From assembly GCA_017651645.1 (NCBI GenBank), contig JAGCCO010000009.1:1-30581 (forward strand): DNA of 30,581 bases. Direction: 5' to 3'. Under the pieces are notes generated by a model. It was given only the letters and a program-made list of their open reading frames with translations, searched no databases and was not told where the DNA came from. The position numbers and the translations under genes were made by a program. How positions within the stretch are numbered: the stretch's first letter is position 1; the number at the start of each line of letters is the position of its first letter. The stretch comes from Bacteroidales bacterium (GTDB taxonomy: Bacteria > Bacteroidota > Bacteroidia > Bacteroidales > F082). Shown here piece after piece: positions 1 to 7,309 of this stretch.

Positions 1-101
1 GCAGTCGTTTGTTGTCGTTTGTTGTCGGGTAAATGATTGGGAATGAAATGTATGTGTTTTTCTTTTTTTTTGAAACAAATCTTACATAAATCGGTCATAA
101 A

Positions 102-136
102 TGGATTGCTTCGTTCCTTGCGATGACGCGAAGCGA
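102..136 (+). repeat. Dispersed REP-like repeat, copy 1
   Basis: This 35-bp stretch, containing GATTGCTTCGTTCCT and ATGACGCGAAGCGA, recurs in inverted orientation at 7191-7225 with 33 of 35 identical bases. It is non-coding. The type, a short GC-rich element scattered between genes, is common in Bacteroidota and other bacterial genomes. Confidence 0.7.
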
Positions 137-395
137 CGACAAGAGTGAATCCCAGGAGCTTAGGAGATGGCGGATCCTTGTCCACCATGACCGCAAGGGG
201 CATGAGGACTGTTGTTCGGTGAGAATGAAGGATGGGGCATCAGAGTCCATAATGGACGACCCCACCACACCCCGATATGCAATGTCGGGTTTTCATATTG
301 AGATGGGCGGATTCCAGTATGCCGCAGCCATAGATGCCCGCCATCGCACAAGCCAGCGTCGGCATGACATGGCTGCTGGAGCCACGTTAAACAAT

Positions 396-460
396 CTCTA
401 ACCGAACCCATCCGAAGCATCCGAAAAGATTGGGCACGGTTCGGTTCATTTCGGTTAGAG
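396..460. repeat. 11-bp perfect inverted repeat
   Basis: CTCTAACCGAA (396-406) and TTCGGTTAGAG (450-460) are perfectly complementary, with a 43-base loop that repeats parts of the motif (GGTTCGGTT near 438-446). The right arm is followed by seven A residues, so on the minus strand it is preceded by a T run rather than followed by one. It lies just upstream of the promoter at 469-499. It could be a protein-binding site or a degenerate mobile-element end; the function is unknown. Confidence 0.45.
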
Positions 461-468
461 AAAAAAAC

Positions 469-499
469 TTTGCGGGTTTGTGGAAAAGTTGTAATTTTG
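469..499 (+). promoter_or_regulatory. Bacteroidota-type promoter (-33 TTTG, -7 TAATTTTG)
   Basis: TTTG at 469-472 is followed by exactly 19 bases and then TAATTTTG at 492-499, matching the known Bacteroides sigma-ABfr layout (TTTG, about 19 bases, TAnnTTTG). Transcription would begin near 503-506, directly at the foot of a strong hairpin (507-563). No convincing protein gene follows on this strand. Confidence 0.5.
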
Positions 500-503
500 C
501 ACG

Positions 504-568
504 CAGAAAACCAATCGTATGTGTTCCCTTCAACTAGGGTAATCGCTGGATACGATTGGTTTTTTGTT
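504..568 (+). ncRNA. Candidate small RNA or attenuator hairpin
   Basis: AAAACCAATCGTAT (507-520) pairs perfectly over 14 bp with ATACGATTGGTTTT (550-563), and T residues continue to 565. The 29-base loop can form a short inner stem, CCCT (526-529) with AGGG (536-539). A promoter ends at 499, so the predicted transcript would be little more than this hairpin. The same structure overlaps the 3' end of the decayed gene on the minus strand and could have been its terminator. Either role, or both, is possible; this is inferred from structure alone. Confidence 0.35.
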
Positions 569-1034
569 TTGTGTCTCTATCTTGTTCACGCAGTATTGTA
601 CATGTTTCCCGTCGCTTTTGATTCCTATTGTCAGTTTTATCATGAAGTTCAAATACTCCATCTCGGGGTGGACAAATTCATGATATAAGATGGCCATATT
701 CTTGTAACCGTTTTTCTTTTGCGTCCCTGTCTTGGCTTCCACATAAACAGGTGCGTCTTTTTTTTCCGCAAGCAAGGGTGATAACTTGTTTAAGGTGTTT
801 TACGGCATAAGTCGATTACCAGTCGGCAGAAGCACGATTGATTGTCTTCTTGTCGCTTTCACCCTTTTTAATAATGACAGTAACGCCCAAAAATGAGTTA
901 AAAATGCCATTTGTTCCATTTCCCCGTTGCAATGCTTTCCATAGCAGCTCATAATATTGTTCGATCAAATTACGCCTTTCATGGCTTTTCTTCTTCTCTG
1001 TTGGGATGCCTTCAATGTATTCTGGTGTTTCCAT
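530..1034 (-). pseudogene. Decayed gene (one nonsense codon plus one frameshift), function not recognised
   Basis: Read on the minus strand from ATG at 1034, the frame begins METPEYIEGIPTEKKK and runs to an in-frame TAA at 816-818, right after NRASADW. Reading through, the same frame continues STYAVKHLKQVITLACG and then loses sense at a run of eight A residues (758-765 on this strand). After a one-base shift it resumes as DAPVYVEAKTGTQ and runs to a stop at 530, ending near GKHVQYCVNKIE. Repaired, the product would be about 165 aa, soluble and without a signal peptide. Both lesions interrupt continuous protein-like sequence, so this looks like a real gene that has decayed. I do not recognise the family with certainty. 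A -7-like box (CATCTTTG) lies at 1061-1068. Confidence 0.6.
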
Positions 1035-1211
1035 AATTTAGGTTTAAATGTTTGTCGCTGCAAAGATGCAAACCTTGTCAAGACTAAGCCGTTGAACAAA
1101 CGTTTGTAGTCGACTGTAATCGCTTGTTGTCGGATAAATTGTTGGACAACAGTTGTTTATTTATTAATGAATAATGAGTGTGAAATTGGGCATATTTGGT
1201 GTCTTTTTTGG

Positions 1212-1219
1212 TATTTTTG
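1212..1219 (+). promoter_or_regulatory. -7 box upstream of the GH95 gene
   Basis: TATTTTTG at 1212-1219 fits TAnnTTTG and ends 17 bases before the ATG at 1237. It supports 1237 as the true start, because an earlier in-frame ATG at 1174 would lie upstream of the transcription start. No clear -33 TTTG sits at the ideal distance. Confidence 0.55.
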
Positions 1220-1236
1220 CAGGAAACTATCAATCC

Positions 1237-3531
1237 ATGAAGCGCCTCCTCAATTTCATCATTCCCTTGTTCATGTTTTTCGGTTGCCAAAAGCATTCCT
1301 CAAAAGAGCCCTGGAACCTGACCTGTACCGCCCCCGCCCAAATCTGGGAAGAATGTTTCCCTTTAGGTAACGGTCACCTCGGTATGATGCCCGATGGCGG
1401 CATTGACAAGGAGACCATCGTGCTGAATGACATCACCCTGTGGTCGGGGGCACCGAGCGACGACAGCAATCCCAAGGCTTTGCAGTCGCTGCCCGAGATA
1501 CAACGCTTGTTGAAAGAGGGCAAGAACGACGAAGCCCAAAACCTGATGTATGAGACTTTTGTCTGTGGGGGCCAAGGCTCGGGTCATGGCCAAGGCGCCA
1601 AAGTGCCTTTTGGCTGCTATCAGACTTTGGGCAACATGACGATTGATTATCATTATCCCAATGCTGATTCCGTAACCAATTATAAACGAACGCTTTGCCT
1701 TAATGATGCCATCCATACGGTCTCATTTGAGAAAGGCGGCTTATGCTATGAGCGCGAATCTTTCATCTCCCGTGCCGATGATGTGGCGGTTATTAGAGTT
1801 AAGGTCCCTGAGCCCGTCGAAGGGCCGACCAATAAAACTGAAGCCATTATAAACGGCGTTTCGATACTTCGACAAGCTCAGCACTCAACGACCTGCCTTC
1901 CCTTTACAATAAATCTCTCCCGTCCCGAAAAAGCCGAAGTCATCATCGATGCCAACGGTGTAGTGATGTTCGGCCAACTGGACAGCAACGTGGAAGGCGT
2001 GGAAGGAATGCGGTATTATGCCAAAGCACAAACGGTCACCAAAGATAACGAAACGATTATCTATTTCTGTGCCGCTACCGATTTTCTATGCGACTCCCCC
2101 AAAGCCTACGTCAACGAACACCTTCAAAAGGCCATTGCGAAAGGCTTTGAGGCCGTGAAAAACGACCATCTGAAAGCCCACCATGAGCTGTTTGACCGTG
2201 TGGAGTTGGTGATTGGCGATCCCAAAGAGAAACAAGACCTGACCTTGGAAGACCATTGGAAAGACTTCCTCGTGAACGATGACCCTTGGCTGCCGACCTG
2301 TTATTTCCATTATGGGCGTTATCTCCTCATCAGCTCCACCCGTGAGGACTTGCTGCCACCCAACCTGCAAGGGCTGTGGGCCAATACGATTCAAACCCCT
2401 TGGAACGGCGACTACCACCTGAATATCAATGTGGAGATGAACCACTGGCCTTGCGAAGTCTGCAACCTCTCGGAACTGCACTTGCCCTTGATTCATTTTG
2501 CCGAAGGACTGATGCCCTCGGGACAAAAGACCGCTCGCGATTTCTACGGTGCCCGAGGCTGGACCGCCCATGTGGTTTGTAATCCATGGGGTTTCACGGC
2601 ACCCGGCGAGCATCCCTCATGGGGTGCCACCAACACGGGTGGGGCTTGGCTGACCTTGCATGCTTGGCAACATTATGAGTTCACGCAAGACACAACTTTC
2701 TTGCAAAAGGCTTATCCATTAATGAAAGAAGCCGCCATGTTTTTTCTCGATGCAATGATTGAGGAACCCGAACACGGTTGGCTCGTCACCGCTCCAACGA
2801 CCTCGCCCGAAAATGCCTTTTGGCTCAACGACAGCACCGCCGTCAGTGTGTGCATGGGTAGCACGATGGATGTGCAGATTGTCAGCGAGTTATATGATGC
2901 TGTTTGCCAGTCAACAGAGATTTTGGGTGTGGATAAGGCATTTTCTGATAGCCTTCGTGCCGCAAAATCCCATTTCCCGCCTATGCAGGTCAGCCAAAAG
3001 GGCTATTTGCAAGAGTGGCTGAAAGATTACAAGGAAGTGGAGCCGCAACACCGCCACGTGTCGCACTTATTTGGGCTATATCCTGGCACTATATTGACCC
3101 AATCCAAAACGCCCGAACTGATGGATGCCTGCCGCGAGACCTTACGCCGCCGTGGTGATGAAGGCACGGGCTGGTCAAGGGCATGGAAGATCTGTTTTTG
3201 GGCACGCCTTCATGACGGCAACCATGCTTATATGCTTTTAAAAAACTTGTTGCAACCCGCCATTCAACCCGATGGTAGTCATCGTGCAGGCACTTATCCC
3301 AACCTTTTCTGCGCCCATCCGCCTTTCCAAATCGACGGCAACTTCGGCGGCACGGCGGGCATCGCCGAGATGCTGCTGCAAAGCCATGACAGAGAAATCG
3401 AATTGCTGCCTGCTCTTCCTTCGGCGTGGAAAGACGGTCATTTCAAAGGGCTTTGCGCCCGTGATGGAAAAGTAGTGGAATGTACTTGGAAAGACGGCAA
3501 GGTCACGCATGCTGCTGTGACTTCGCGCTAA
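1237..3531 (+). CDS. GH95 alpha-L-fucosidase, lipoprotein
   Basis: The protein (764 aa) removes alpha-1,2-linked L-fucose from glycans, as known for family GH95. The start at 1237 gives a lipoprotein signal, [17 protein letters not shown], so the enzyme is probably membrane-anchored; the longer frame from 1174 would bury this signal. The N-terminal beta-sandwich begins [18 protein letters not shown]. The (alpha/alpha)6 catalytic core has the residues known to matter in the Bifidobacterium enzyme AfcA: N396 and N398 ([10 protein letters not shown]), E525 (TTSPEN) and D700 (FQIDGNFGG). Length is normal for the family. An insertion of about 27 residues (VPEPVEG ... ILRQAQ) near residues 190-220 is encoded by two REP-like repeats and is not part of the family fold. 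The 3' end overlaps the convergent MATE gene by 29 bp. No sugar-uptake genes lie next to it. Confidence 0.92.
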   Translation: MKRLLNFIIPLFMFFGCQKHSSKEPWNLTCTAPAQIWEECFPLGNGHLGMMPDGGIDKETIVLNDITLWSGAPSDDSNPKALQSLPEIQRLLKEGKNDEAQNLMYETFVCGGQGSGHGQGAKVPFGCYQTLGNMTIDYHYPNADSVTNYKRTLCLNDAIHTVSFEKGGLCYERESFISRADDVAVIRVKVPEPVEGPTNKTEAIINGVSILRQAQHSTTCLPFTINLSRPEKAEVIIDANGVVMFGQLDSNVEGVEGMRYYAKAQTVTKDNETIIYFCAATDFLCDSPKAYVNEHLQKAIAKGFEAVKNDHLKAHHELFDRVELVIGDPKEKQDLTLEDHWKDFLVNDDPWLPTCYFHYGRYLLISSTREDLLPPNLQGLWANTIQTPWNGDYHLNINVEMNHWPCEVCNLSELHLPLIHFAEGLMPSGQKTARDFYGARGWTAHVVCNPWGFTAPGEHPSWGATNTGGAWLTLHAWQHYEFTQDTTFLQKAYPLMKEAAMFFLDAMIEEPEHGWLVTAPTTSPENAFWLNDSTAVSVCMGSTMDVQIVSELYDAVCQSTEILGVDKAFSDSLRAAKSHFPPMQVSQKGYLQEWLKDYKEVEPQHRHVSHLFGLYPGTILTQSKTPELMDACRETLRRRGDEGTGWSRAWKICFWARLHDGNHAYMLLKNLLQPAIQPDGSHRAGTYPNLFCAHPPFQIDGNFGGTAGIAEMLLQSHDREIELLPALPSAWKDGHFKGLCARDGKVVECTWKDGKVTHAAVTSR
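1803..1893 (+). repeat. REP-like element inside the GH95 coding region
   Basis: Two arms in opposite orientation bound this element: GGTCCCTGAGCCCGTCGAAG from 1803, and CTTCGACAAGCTCAG near 1867. The second reverse-complements to CTGAGCTTGTCGAAG, which matches 13 of 15 bases of the first arm. Related copies lie at 5025-5065 and 10701-10724. Translation stays open, giving VPEPVEGP and ILRQAQ, so the element was accepted in frame between two strands of the N-terminal beta-sandwich. Confidence 0.75.
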
Positions 3532-4894
3532 GTTCCCTAAGAATCCAAATAGCAAACGGCAACGAAGTCAAGAAGGTGCAGACGTCGGCGACGGCTTGGG
3601 CAGCTTCGAGACCTGTGATTCCCCAAAGCCACGACATGATGAAGACGGCAGGCAGAAAATACAAACCTTGACGGCACATCGAGAGTAAGGTGGCCTGCCA
3701 AGTGTAGCCGATGTTTTGGAACAGCATATTAGTTGCAGTGCATAGACCCATCAGCGGGAAAGCGATACACTGCCACCTCAAGGCCTGACTGCCCACGCGG
3801 ATGAGTTCGGGATCCTCGCCACGGAACCAGGAAATGATGTCGGGAGCGAAGATATAGACTACGGTGGCTAAGACAATCAAAAATGCCGTGGAAAGCGTGA
3901 TACAAAACTGGTAACTCTCCTTGACACGTGCGTAGAGTTTGGCCCCATAGTTATAGCCGCATACGGGCTGGAACCCTTGTCCGAACCCGATGACGATGGC
4001 AAAACAGAACATGGTGATACGCGACACGATGGTGAAAGCCGCAACGGTGGAGGCTTCGTTGCCAGGCAAGGCATAATGCACGGCCATACGGTTGAGGCTG
4101 ATGGTGGCCACCACCGACAAAGCCTGTCGCGCCAAAGAAGGCAAACCGCCCCGCGTGATTTCCTTGTAATAGTATAGGGTAGGAGAGAAGTTCTTAGGTT
4201 TGATATGCACGTTGCCAGGTCGCGAGGTGCCCCAAAGCAGCACGCACCAACCGAAGCACTGGCTCACTGCCGTTGCCAACGAAGCCCCGCTTACCCCTAG
4301 GTCAAGCACAAAGATGAAAATCGGGTCAAGGATGATGTTGAGGATGGCCCCCGAGGCGATGCCAATCATGCCGAAACGGGCGTTGCCTTGTAGCCTAAGT
4401 TGGTTGTTGAGGGTCAGCGAAGACATCATGAAAGGCGTGGCAAGCAGGATGAAGTGTAGGTAGTTGTTGGCATAAGGCAGGATGCTGTCGGTGGCGCCCA
4501 TCGCCCTTGACAGAGGTGAGATGAACAGCAGACAACTCCATCCCACAAGGGCGCCTACGATCAGCGGTGTGAAGAAACCTGTGGCCGCCATGCGTCCAGC
4601 ATTCTGTCCCTGTTTGGCTCCCAATGCGCGCGAGATGTAGTTGCCCGAGCCATGCCCGAAGAAGAAACCGCAGGCATTGATAAAGGCCATATAGGCGAAG
4701 GAGACACCCACGCCTGCCACGGCTTCTGTGCTCAGATGACCCACATAGAACGAGTCCACCATATTGTAAATGGTGGTCACGAGCATGCTGATGATGGTAG
4801 GCACGGCCATCTTGAGAATCAGCCGCTTGACAGGCTGCTCCGTCATCATCTTATACCGCTCGTTGATCTTCCGCTCGTCGTTGATGTTGGACAT
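3503..4894 (-). CDS. MATE family multidrug efflux transporter
   Basis: The 463-aa protein is an inner-membrane antiporter of the MATE family, which exports drugs and other organic cations using a Na+ or H+ gradient. About twelve hydrophobic segments are visible. The first follows the cytoplasmic start [19 protein letters not shown] and contains the family-typical [10 protein letters not shown]. The two halves are related, as expected for MATE proteins (SRALGAKQG in the first half, [16 protein letters not shown] in the second). The start at 4894 sits behind a -7 box at 4914-4921. The gene stands alone and converges on the fucosidase gene, with a 29-bp tail-to-tail overlap. The substrate cannot be told from sequence. 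Confidence 0.9.
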   Translation of the reverse strand: MSNINDERKINERYKMMTEQPVKRLILKMAVPTIISMLVTTIYNMVDSFYVGHLSTEAVAGVGVSFAYMAFINACGFFFGHGSGNYISRALGAKQGQNAGRMAATGFFTPLIVGALVGWSCLLFISPLSRAMGATDSILPYANNYLHFILLATPFMMSSLTLNNQLRLQGNARFGMIGIASGAILNIILDPIFIFVLDLGVSGASLATAVSQCFGWCVLLWGTSRPGNVHIKPKNFSPTLYYYKEITRGGLPSLARQALSVVATISLNRMAVHYALPGNEASTVAAFTIVSRITMFCFAIVIGFGQGFQPVCGYNYGAKLYARVKESYQFCITLSTAFLIVLATVVYIFAPDIISWFRGEDPELIRVGSQALRWQCIAFPLMGLCTATNMLFQNIGYTWQATLLSMCRQGLYFLPAVFIMSWLWGITGLEAAQAVADVCTFLTSLPFAIWILRELSAKSQQHA

Positions 4895-4913
4895 AGTTTG
4901 GCGATTTCGGTTG

Positions 4914-4921
4914 CAAAGATA
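4914..4921 (-). promoter_or_regulatory. -7 box of the MATE gene
   Basis: On the minus strand this reads TATCTTTG, a match to TAnnTTTG, and ends 19 bases before the ATG at 4894. A TTTGTCA-N7-TGACAAA inverted repeat (4939-4959) lies just upstream, so the MATE and groES promoters may share a regulatory site. Confidence 0.5.
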
Positions 4922-4938
4922 ACCATTCTTTGTGTCAC

Positions 4939-4959
4939 TTTGTCACCCCGACTGACAAA
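4939..4959. promoter_or_regulatory. Inverted repeat TTTGTCA-N7-TGACAAA between MATE and groES
   Basis: The arms TTTGTCA (4939-4945) and TGACAAA (4953-4959) are perfect complements across 7 bases, and a further TGTCA half-site lies at 4933-4937. Its position about 20 bases upstream of the sigma-54-like element of groES suggests a binding site for a regulator of the chaperonin genes. This is inferred from symmetry and position only. Confidence 0.4.
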
Positions 4960-4977
4960 ACCCTGCCATTTTCCACT

Positions 4978-4995
4978 TTGGCACGAATTATGACA
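4978..4995 (+). promoter_or_regulatory. Sigma-54-like promoter for groES-groEL
   Basis: TTGGCACGAATTATGACA resembles the -24/-12 promoter TTGGCAC-N5-TTGC. The GG of the -24 box and the following G are correctly spaced, with 10 bases between GG and GA, but the -12 box reads GA where GC is expected. The groES start lies 120 bases downstream, and no convincing TAnnTTTG box was found closer. The degenerate -12 makes this tentative. Confidence 0.35.
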
Positions 4996-5024
4996 AGCAA
5001 ACGCCGTCCGCAAGGATTGTGTGC

Positions 5025-5065
5025 GGTCCCTGAGGTCCCTGAGCCTGTCGAAGGGTCGAAGGGCC
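5025..5065 (+). repeat. REP-like element in the groES leader
   Basis: The core GGTCCCTGAGCCTGTCGAAG (5034-5053) belongs to the same family as 1803-1893 and 10701-10724. Here the ends are partly doubled: GGTCCCTGA occurs at 5025 and again at 5034, and TCGAAGGG occurs twice on the right side. The element lies in the untranslated leader of groES. Confidence 0.7.
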
Positions 5066-5114
5066 GCATCAACGATTAAACGATTAAACAATCAACAATT
5101 AAACAACAAATAAA

Positions 5115-5393
5115 ATGGCAAAATTAGCAATCAAACCTCTGGCCGACCGCGTGGTCATCGAGCCCGCCGCCGCCGAACAGAAAACCGCTAGCGGTATCAT
5201 TATTCCCGACACCGCCAAAGAGAAACCCCAACAAGGTAAAGTAGTCGCCGTAGGTCCCGGCACCAAGGACAACGCCATGACCCTGAAGGTCGGCGACAAT
5301 GTCATTTATGGCAAATATGCCGGCACCGAGTTCCACCTCGACGGCAAGGATTACATGATCATGCGTGAATCAGACGTCATCGCCATCATCTAA
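5115..5393 (+). CDS. groES: Co-chaperonin GroES (10 kDa)
   Basis: This 92-aa protein forms the heptameric lid that closes the GroEL folding chamber in the cytoplasm. It has the family start ([11 protein letters not shown]), the mobile loop that contacts GroEL ([18 protein letters not shown], about residues 21-38), and the conserved GKVVAVGPG. Its length is standard. The leader is A-rich (AACAACAAATAAA before the ATG), the usual replacement for a Shine-Dalgarno sequence in Bacteroidota. groEL follows 109 bp downstream on the same strand, so the two form the usual operon. Confidence 0.98.
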   Translation: MAKLAIKPLADRVVIEPAAAEQKTASGIIIPDTAKEKPQQGKVVAVGPGTKDNAMTLKVGDNVIYGKYAGTEFHLDGKDYMIMRESDVIAII

Positions 5394-5396
5394 ATA

Positions 5397-5432
5397 GACG
5401 CGAGACTATTGGACGCGAGACCGTCCCGCGTC
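5397..5432 (+). repeat. REP-like palindromes between groES and groEL
   Basis: GACGCGAGAC occurs at 5397-5406 and again at 5412-5421. The second copy faces GTCCCGCGTC at 5423-5432, giving a stem in which 9 of 10 positions pair. The element starts right after the groES stop codon. It could stabilise the upstream message or partly terminate it, and so set the groES to groEL ratio, but this is only inferred. Confidence 0.55.
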
Positions 5433-5502
5433 ACGAGTCCCACAGTCGCGTGTCAAACAACAATTAAACAATTCAACAGTCAACAAATAAACAACAAATA
5501 TC

Positions 5503-7137
5503 ATGGCAAAAGACATTCTTTTCAATATCGAATCACGCGACGGCCTGAAGAAGGGCGTCGACGCATTGTCAAACGCAGTGAAGGTGACCCTCGGCCCTAA
5601 AGGTCGTAACGTGGTCATCGAGAAATCGTATGGCGCTCCCCAAATCACCAAGGATGGTGTGACGGTCGCCAAGGAAATCGAACTCAACGACCCCGTTGAG
5701 AACATGGGTGCCCAGTTGGTGAAGGAAGTGGCTTCCAAGACCAACGACCTCGCTGGTGATGGTACCACCACCGCCACCGTGTTGGCCCAAAGCATCGTGG
5801 CCACGGGCCTGAAAAACGTCACCGCCGGTGCCAATCCTCTGGACCTGAAACGTGGTATCGACAAGGCTGTCGCCGCTGTGGTGGCCTCGCTGAAGAAGAT
5901 GTCGGTGAAGGTCGATGGCGACAACGAGAAGATCAAGCAAGTGGCTACCATCTCTGCCAACAACGACAGTGAAATCGGCGGCCTCATCGCCGAGGCAATG
6001 AGCAAGGTGAAGCAAGAAGGTGTCATCACCGTTGAGGATGCCAAGGGCATCAACACCTATGTCGATGTTGTCGAAGGTATGCAGTTCGACCGTGGCTACA
6101 TTTCGCCTTACTTCGTCACCAACACCGAGAAGATGGAAGCCGTCTACGAGAATCCTTACATCCTCATCTACGACAAGAAGATCTCCGTGATGAAGGACTT
6201 GCTGCCCGTGCTCGAAAAGACCTTGCAAACTGGTCGTGCCCTCGTCATCATCGCTGAGGACATTGATGGTGAAGCTTTGGCTACCTTGGTGGTCAACCGC
6301 CTGCGTGGCTCGCTGAAAGTCGCTGCCGTCAAGGCGCCTGGCTTCGGTGACCGCAGAAAAGAAATGCTGGAAGACATCGCCATCCTGACCGGTGGTACTG
6401 TCATCAGCGAAGAAAAGGGTTACAAACTTGAAGATGCCACCCTGCAGATGCTGGGTCAGGCCGATAAGGTCAGCATCAACAAGGACAACACCACCATCGT
6501 GAACGGTCACGGTGCCAAGAAGGACATCGAAGGCCGTACCGCCCAGATCAAGGCTCAAATCAAGACCACCACGAGCGACTATGACCGTGAGAAGCTGCAA
6601 GAGCGCCTGGCCAAGTTGGCCGGTGGCGTGGCAGTCATCTACGTGGGTGCCGCTTCTGAAGTGGAAATGAAGGAAAAGAAAGACCGCGTGGAGGATGCTC
6701 TGAATGCTACCCGCGCTGCCATCGAAGAGGGTATCATTCCTGGCGGCGGTGTCGGTTTCATCCGTGCCATCAAGGCCATTGAGAAGATGAAGGGCGAGAA
6801 CGATGACGAGACCACGGGTATCGCCATCATCAAGCGCGCCTTGGAAGAGCCGTTGCGTCAGATTGTTGAAAACGCTGGCTTGGAAGGCTCGGTCGTCGTC
6901 AACAAGGTGATGGAAGGCAAGAACGACTTTGGCTTCAACGCCCGCACCGAGGTCTATGAGAACCTGCTCAAGACTGGTGTCATCGACCCCGTCAAGGTGT
7001 CGAGAGTCGCCTTGGAGAACGCTGCTTCCATCGCTGGCATGATGCTGACCACCGAGTGCGTCATCAGCAACCACAAGGAGCCTACACCTCCTACACCTCC
7101 GATGCCTATGGGCGGCGGAATGGACGGCATGATGTAA
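5503..7137 (+). CDS. groEL: Chaperonin GroEL (60 kDa)
   Basis: The 544-aa protein forms the double-ring ATP-driven folding chamber with GroES. It shows the start [19 protein letters not shown], the nucleotide-binding [11 protein letters not shown] (aspartate 86), the apical-domain stretch [12 protein letters not shown], and the late motif IIPGGGV. The tail ends in the flexible Gly/Met-rich MGGGMDGMM, preceded by an unusual PTPPTPPMP. The leader repeats the A-rich AACAACAAAT seen before groES. A hairpin terminator at 7241-7274 follows. Length and motifs are entirely ordinary, so this is the housekeeping chaperonin. Confidence 0.99.
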   Translation: MAKDILFNIESRDGLKKGVDALSNAVKVTLGPKGRNVVIEKSYGAPQITKDGVTVAKEIELNDPVENMGAQLVKEVASKTNDLAGDGTTTATVLAQSIVATGLKNVTAGANPLDLKRGIDKAVAAVVASLKKMSVKVDGDNEKIKQVATISANNDSEIGGLIAEAMSKVKQEGVITVEDAKGINTYVDVVEGMQFDRGYISPYFVTNTEKMEAVYENPYILIYDKKISVMKDLLPVLEKTLQTGRALVIIAEDIDGEALATLVVNRLRGSLKVAAVKAPGFGDRRKEMLEDIAILTGGTVISEEKGYKLEDATLQMLGQADKVSINKDNTTIVNGHGAKKDIEGRTAQIKAQIKTTTSDYDREKLQERLAKLAGGVAVIYVGAASEVEMKEKKDRVEDALNATRAAIEEGIIPGGGVGFIRAIKAIEKMKGENDDETTGIAIIKRALEEPLRQIVENAGLEGSVVVNKVMEGKNDFGFNARTEVYENLLKTGVIDPVKVSRVALENAASIAGMMLTTECVISNHKEPTPPTPPMPMGGGMDGMM

Positions 7138-7190
7138 TTTGAATGCTGAATTATTGAATGCTGAATGCAGAATGGCTTCGCTCGTATGAC

Positions 7191-7225
7191 TCGCTTCGCG
7201 TCATTGCGAGGAACGAAGCAATCCA
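7191..7225 (-). repeat. Dispersed REP-like repeat, copy 2 (inverted)
   Basis: This is the inverted copy of 102-136, with 33 of 35 bases identical. It lies between groEL and the terminator at 7241. The adjoining bases CCAGAAATGGAAACGAGCAA (7223-7242) recur at 23052-23071 in front of the third regulator gene, so the region upstream of the first and third regulators shares an origin. Confidence 0.7.
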
Positions 7226-7240
7226 GAAATGGAAACGAGC

Positions 7241-7274
7241 AAAAGGCTGATCGCTTGAGCGGTCGGCCTTTTTT
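7241..7274 (+). terminator. Rho-independent terminator after groEL
   Basis: AAAAGGCTGATCGC (7241-7254) and GCGGTCGGCCTTTT (7259-7272) pair over 14 positions, two of them G-U, around a four-base loop, followed by more T residues. It insulates the first regulator from groEL. A weaker relative (AAAAGGCT paired with AGCCTTTT, 23070-23101) precedes the third regulator. Confidence 0.8.
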
Positions 7275-7296
7275 CGTGCATGTCGCCAAAAAGTAT

Positions 7297-7304
7297 TACC
7301 TTTG
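7297..7304 (+). promoter_or_regulatory. -7 box of regulator 1, only 5 bases from ATG
   Basis: TACCTTTG fits TAnnTTTG, and CCGCC is all that separates it from the ATG at 7310. Transcription would therefore start at or within a base or two of the start codon, predicting a leaderless message. The same box and spacer precede regulator 3 (23133-23140). Confidence 0.65.
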
Positions 7305-7309
7305 CCGCC

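Larger units (their letters stand above)
1..468. other. Gene-poor stretch with no recognised coding region
   Basis: No open frame here has recognisable protein features; the small overlapping frames on both strands look like chance. The stretch holds one copy of a dispersed repeat (102-136) and an 11-bp perfect inverted repeat, CTCTAACCGAA at 396-406 with its complement at 450-460. Positions 14-40 resemble 1119-1145 (22 of 27 identical, same orientation, sharing TTGTTGTCGG), so the 1.1 kb between them is loosely bracketed by direct repeats. I cannot tell whether that marks an old insertion. Confidence 0.5.

Noticed and set aside
123..401. 92-aa open frame at the left end
   Set aside because: It begins inside the dispersed repeat at 102-136, has no similarity that I recognise, and competes with an equally open reverse frame.
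1174..1236. Earlier ATG for the GH95 gene
   Set aside because: It lies upstream of the -7 box at 1212-1219 and would place 21 extra residues before a good lipoprotein signal peptide.
2086..2613. 175-aa open frame opposite the GH95 gene
   Set aside because: It overlaps catalytic-domain codons of a clearly functional enzyme and shows no protein features.
5569..7074. 501-aa open frame on the minus strand opposite groEL
   Set aside because: It mirrors the codon bias of groEL; its translation is low-complexity (His/Asp/Leu-rich) with no family features, and groEL itself is certain.
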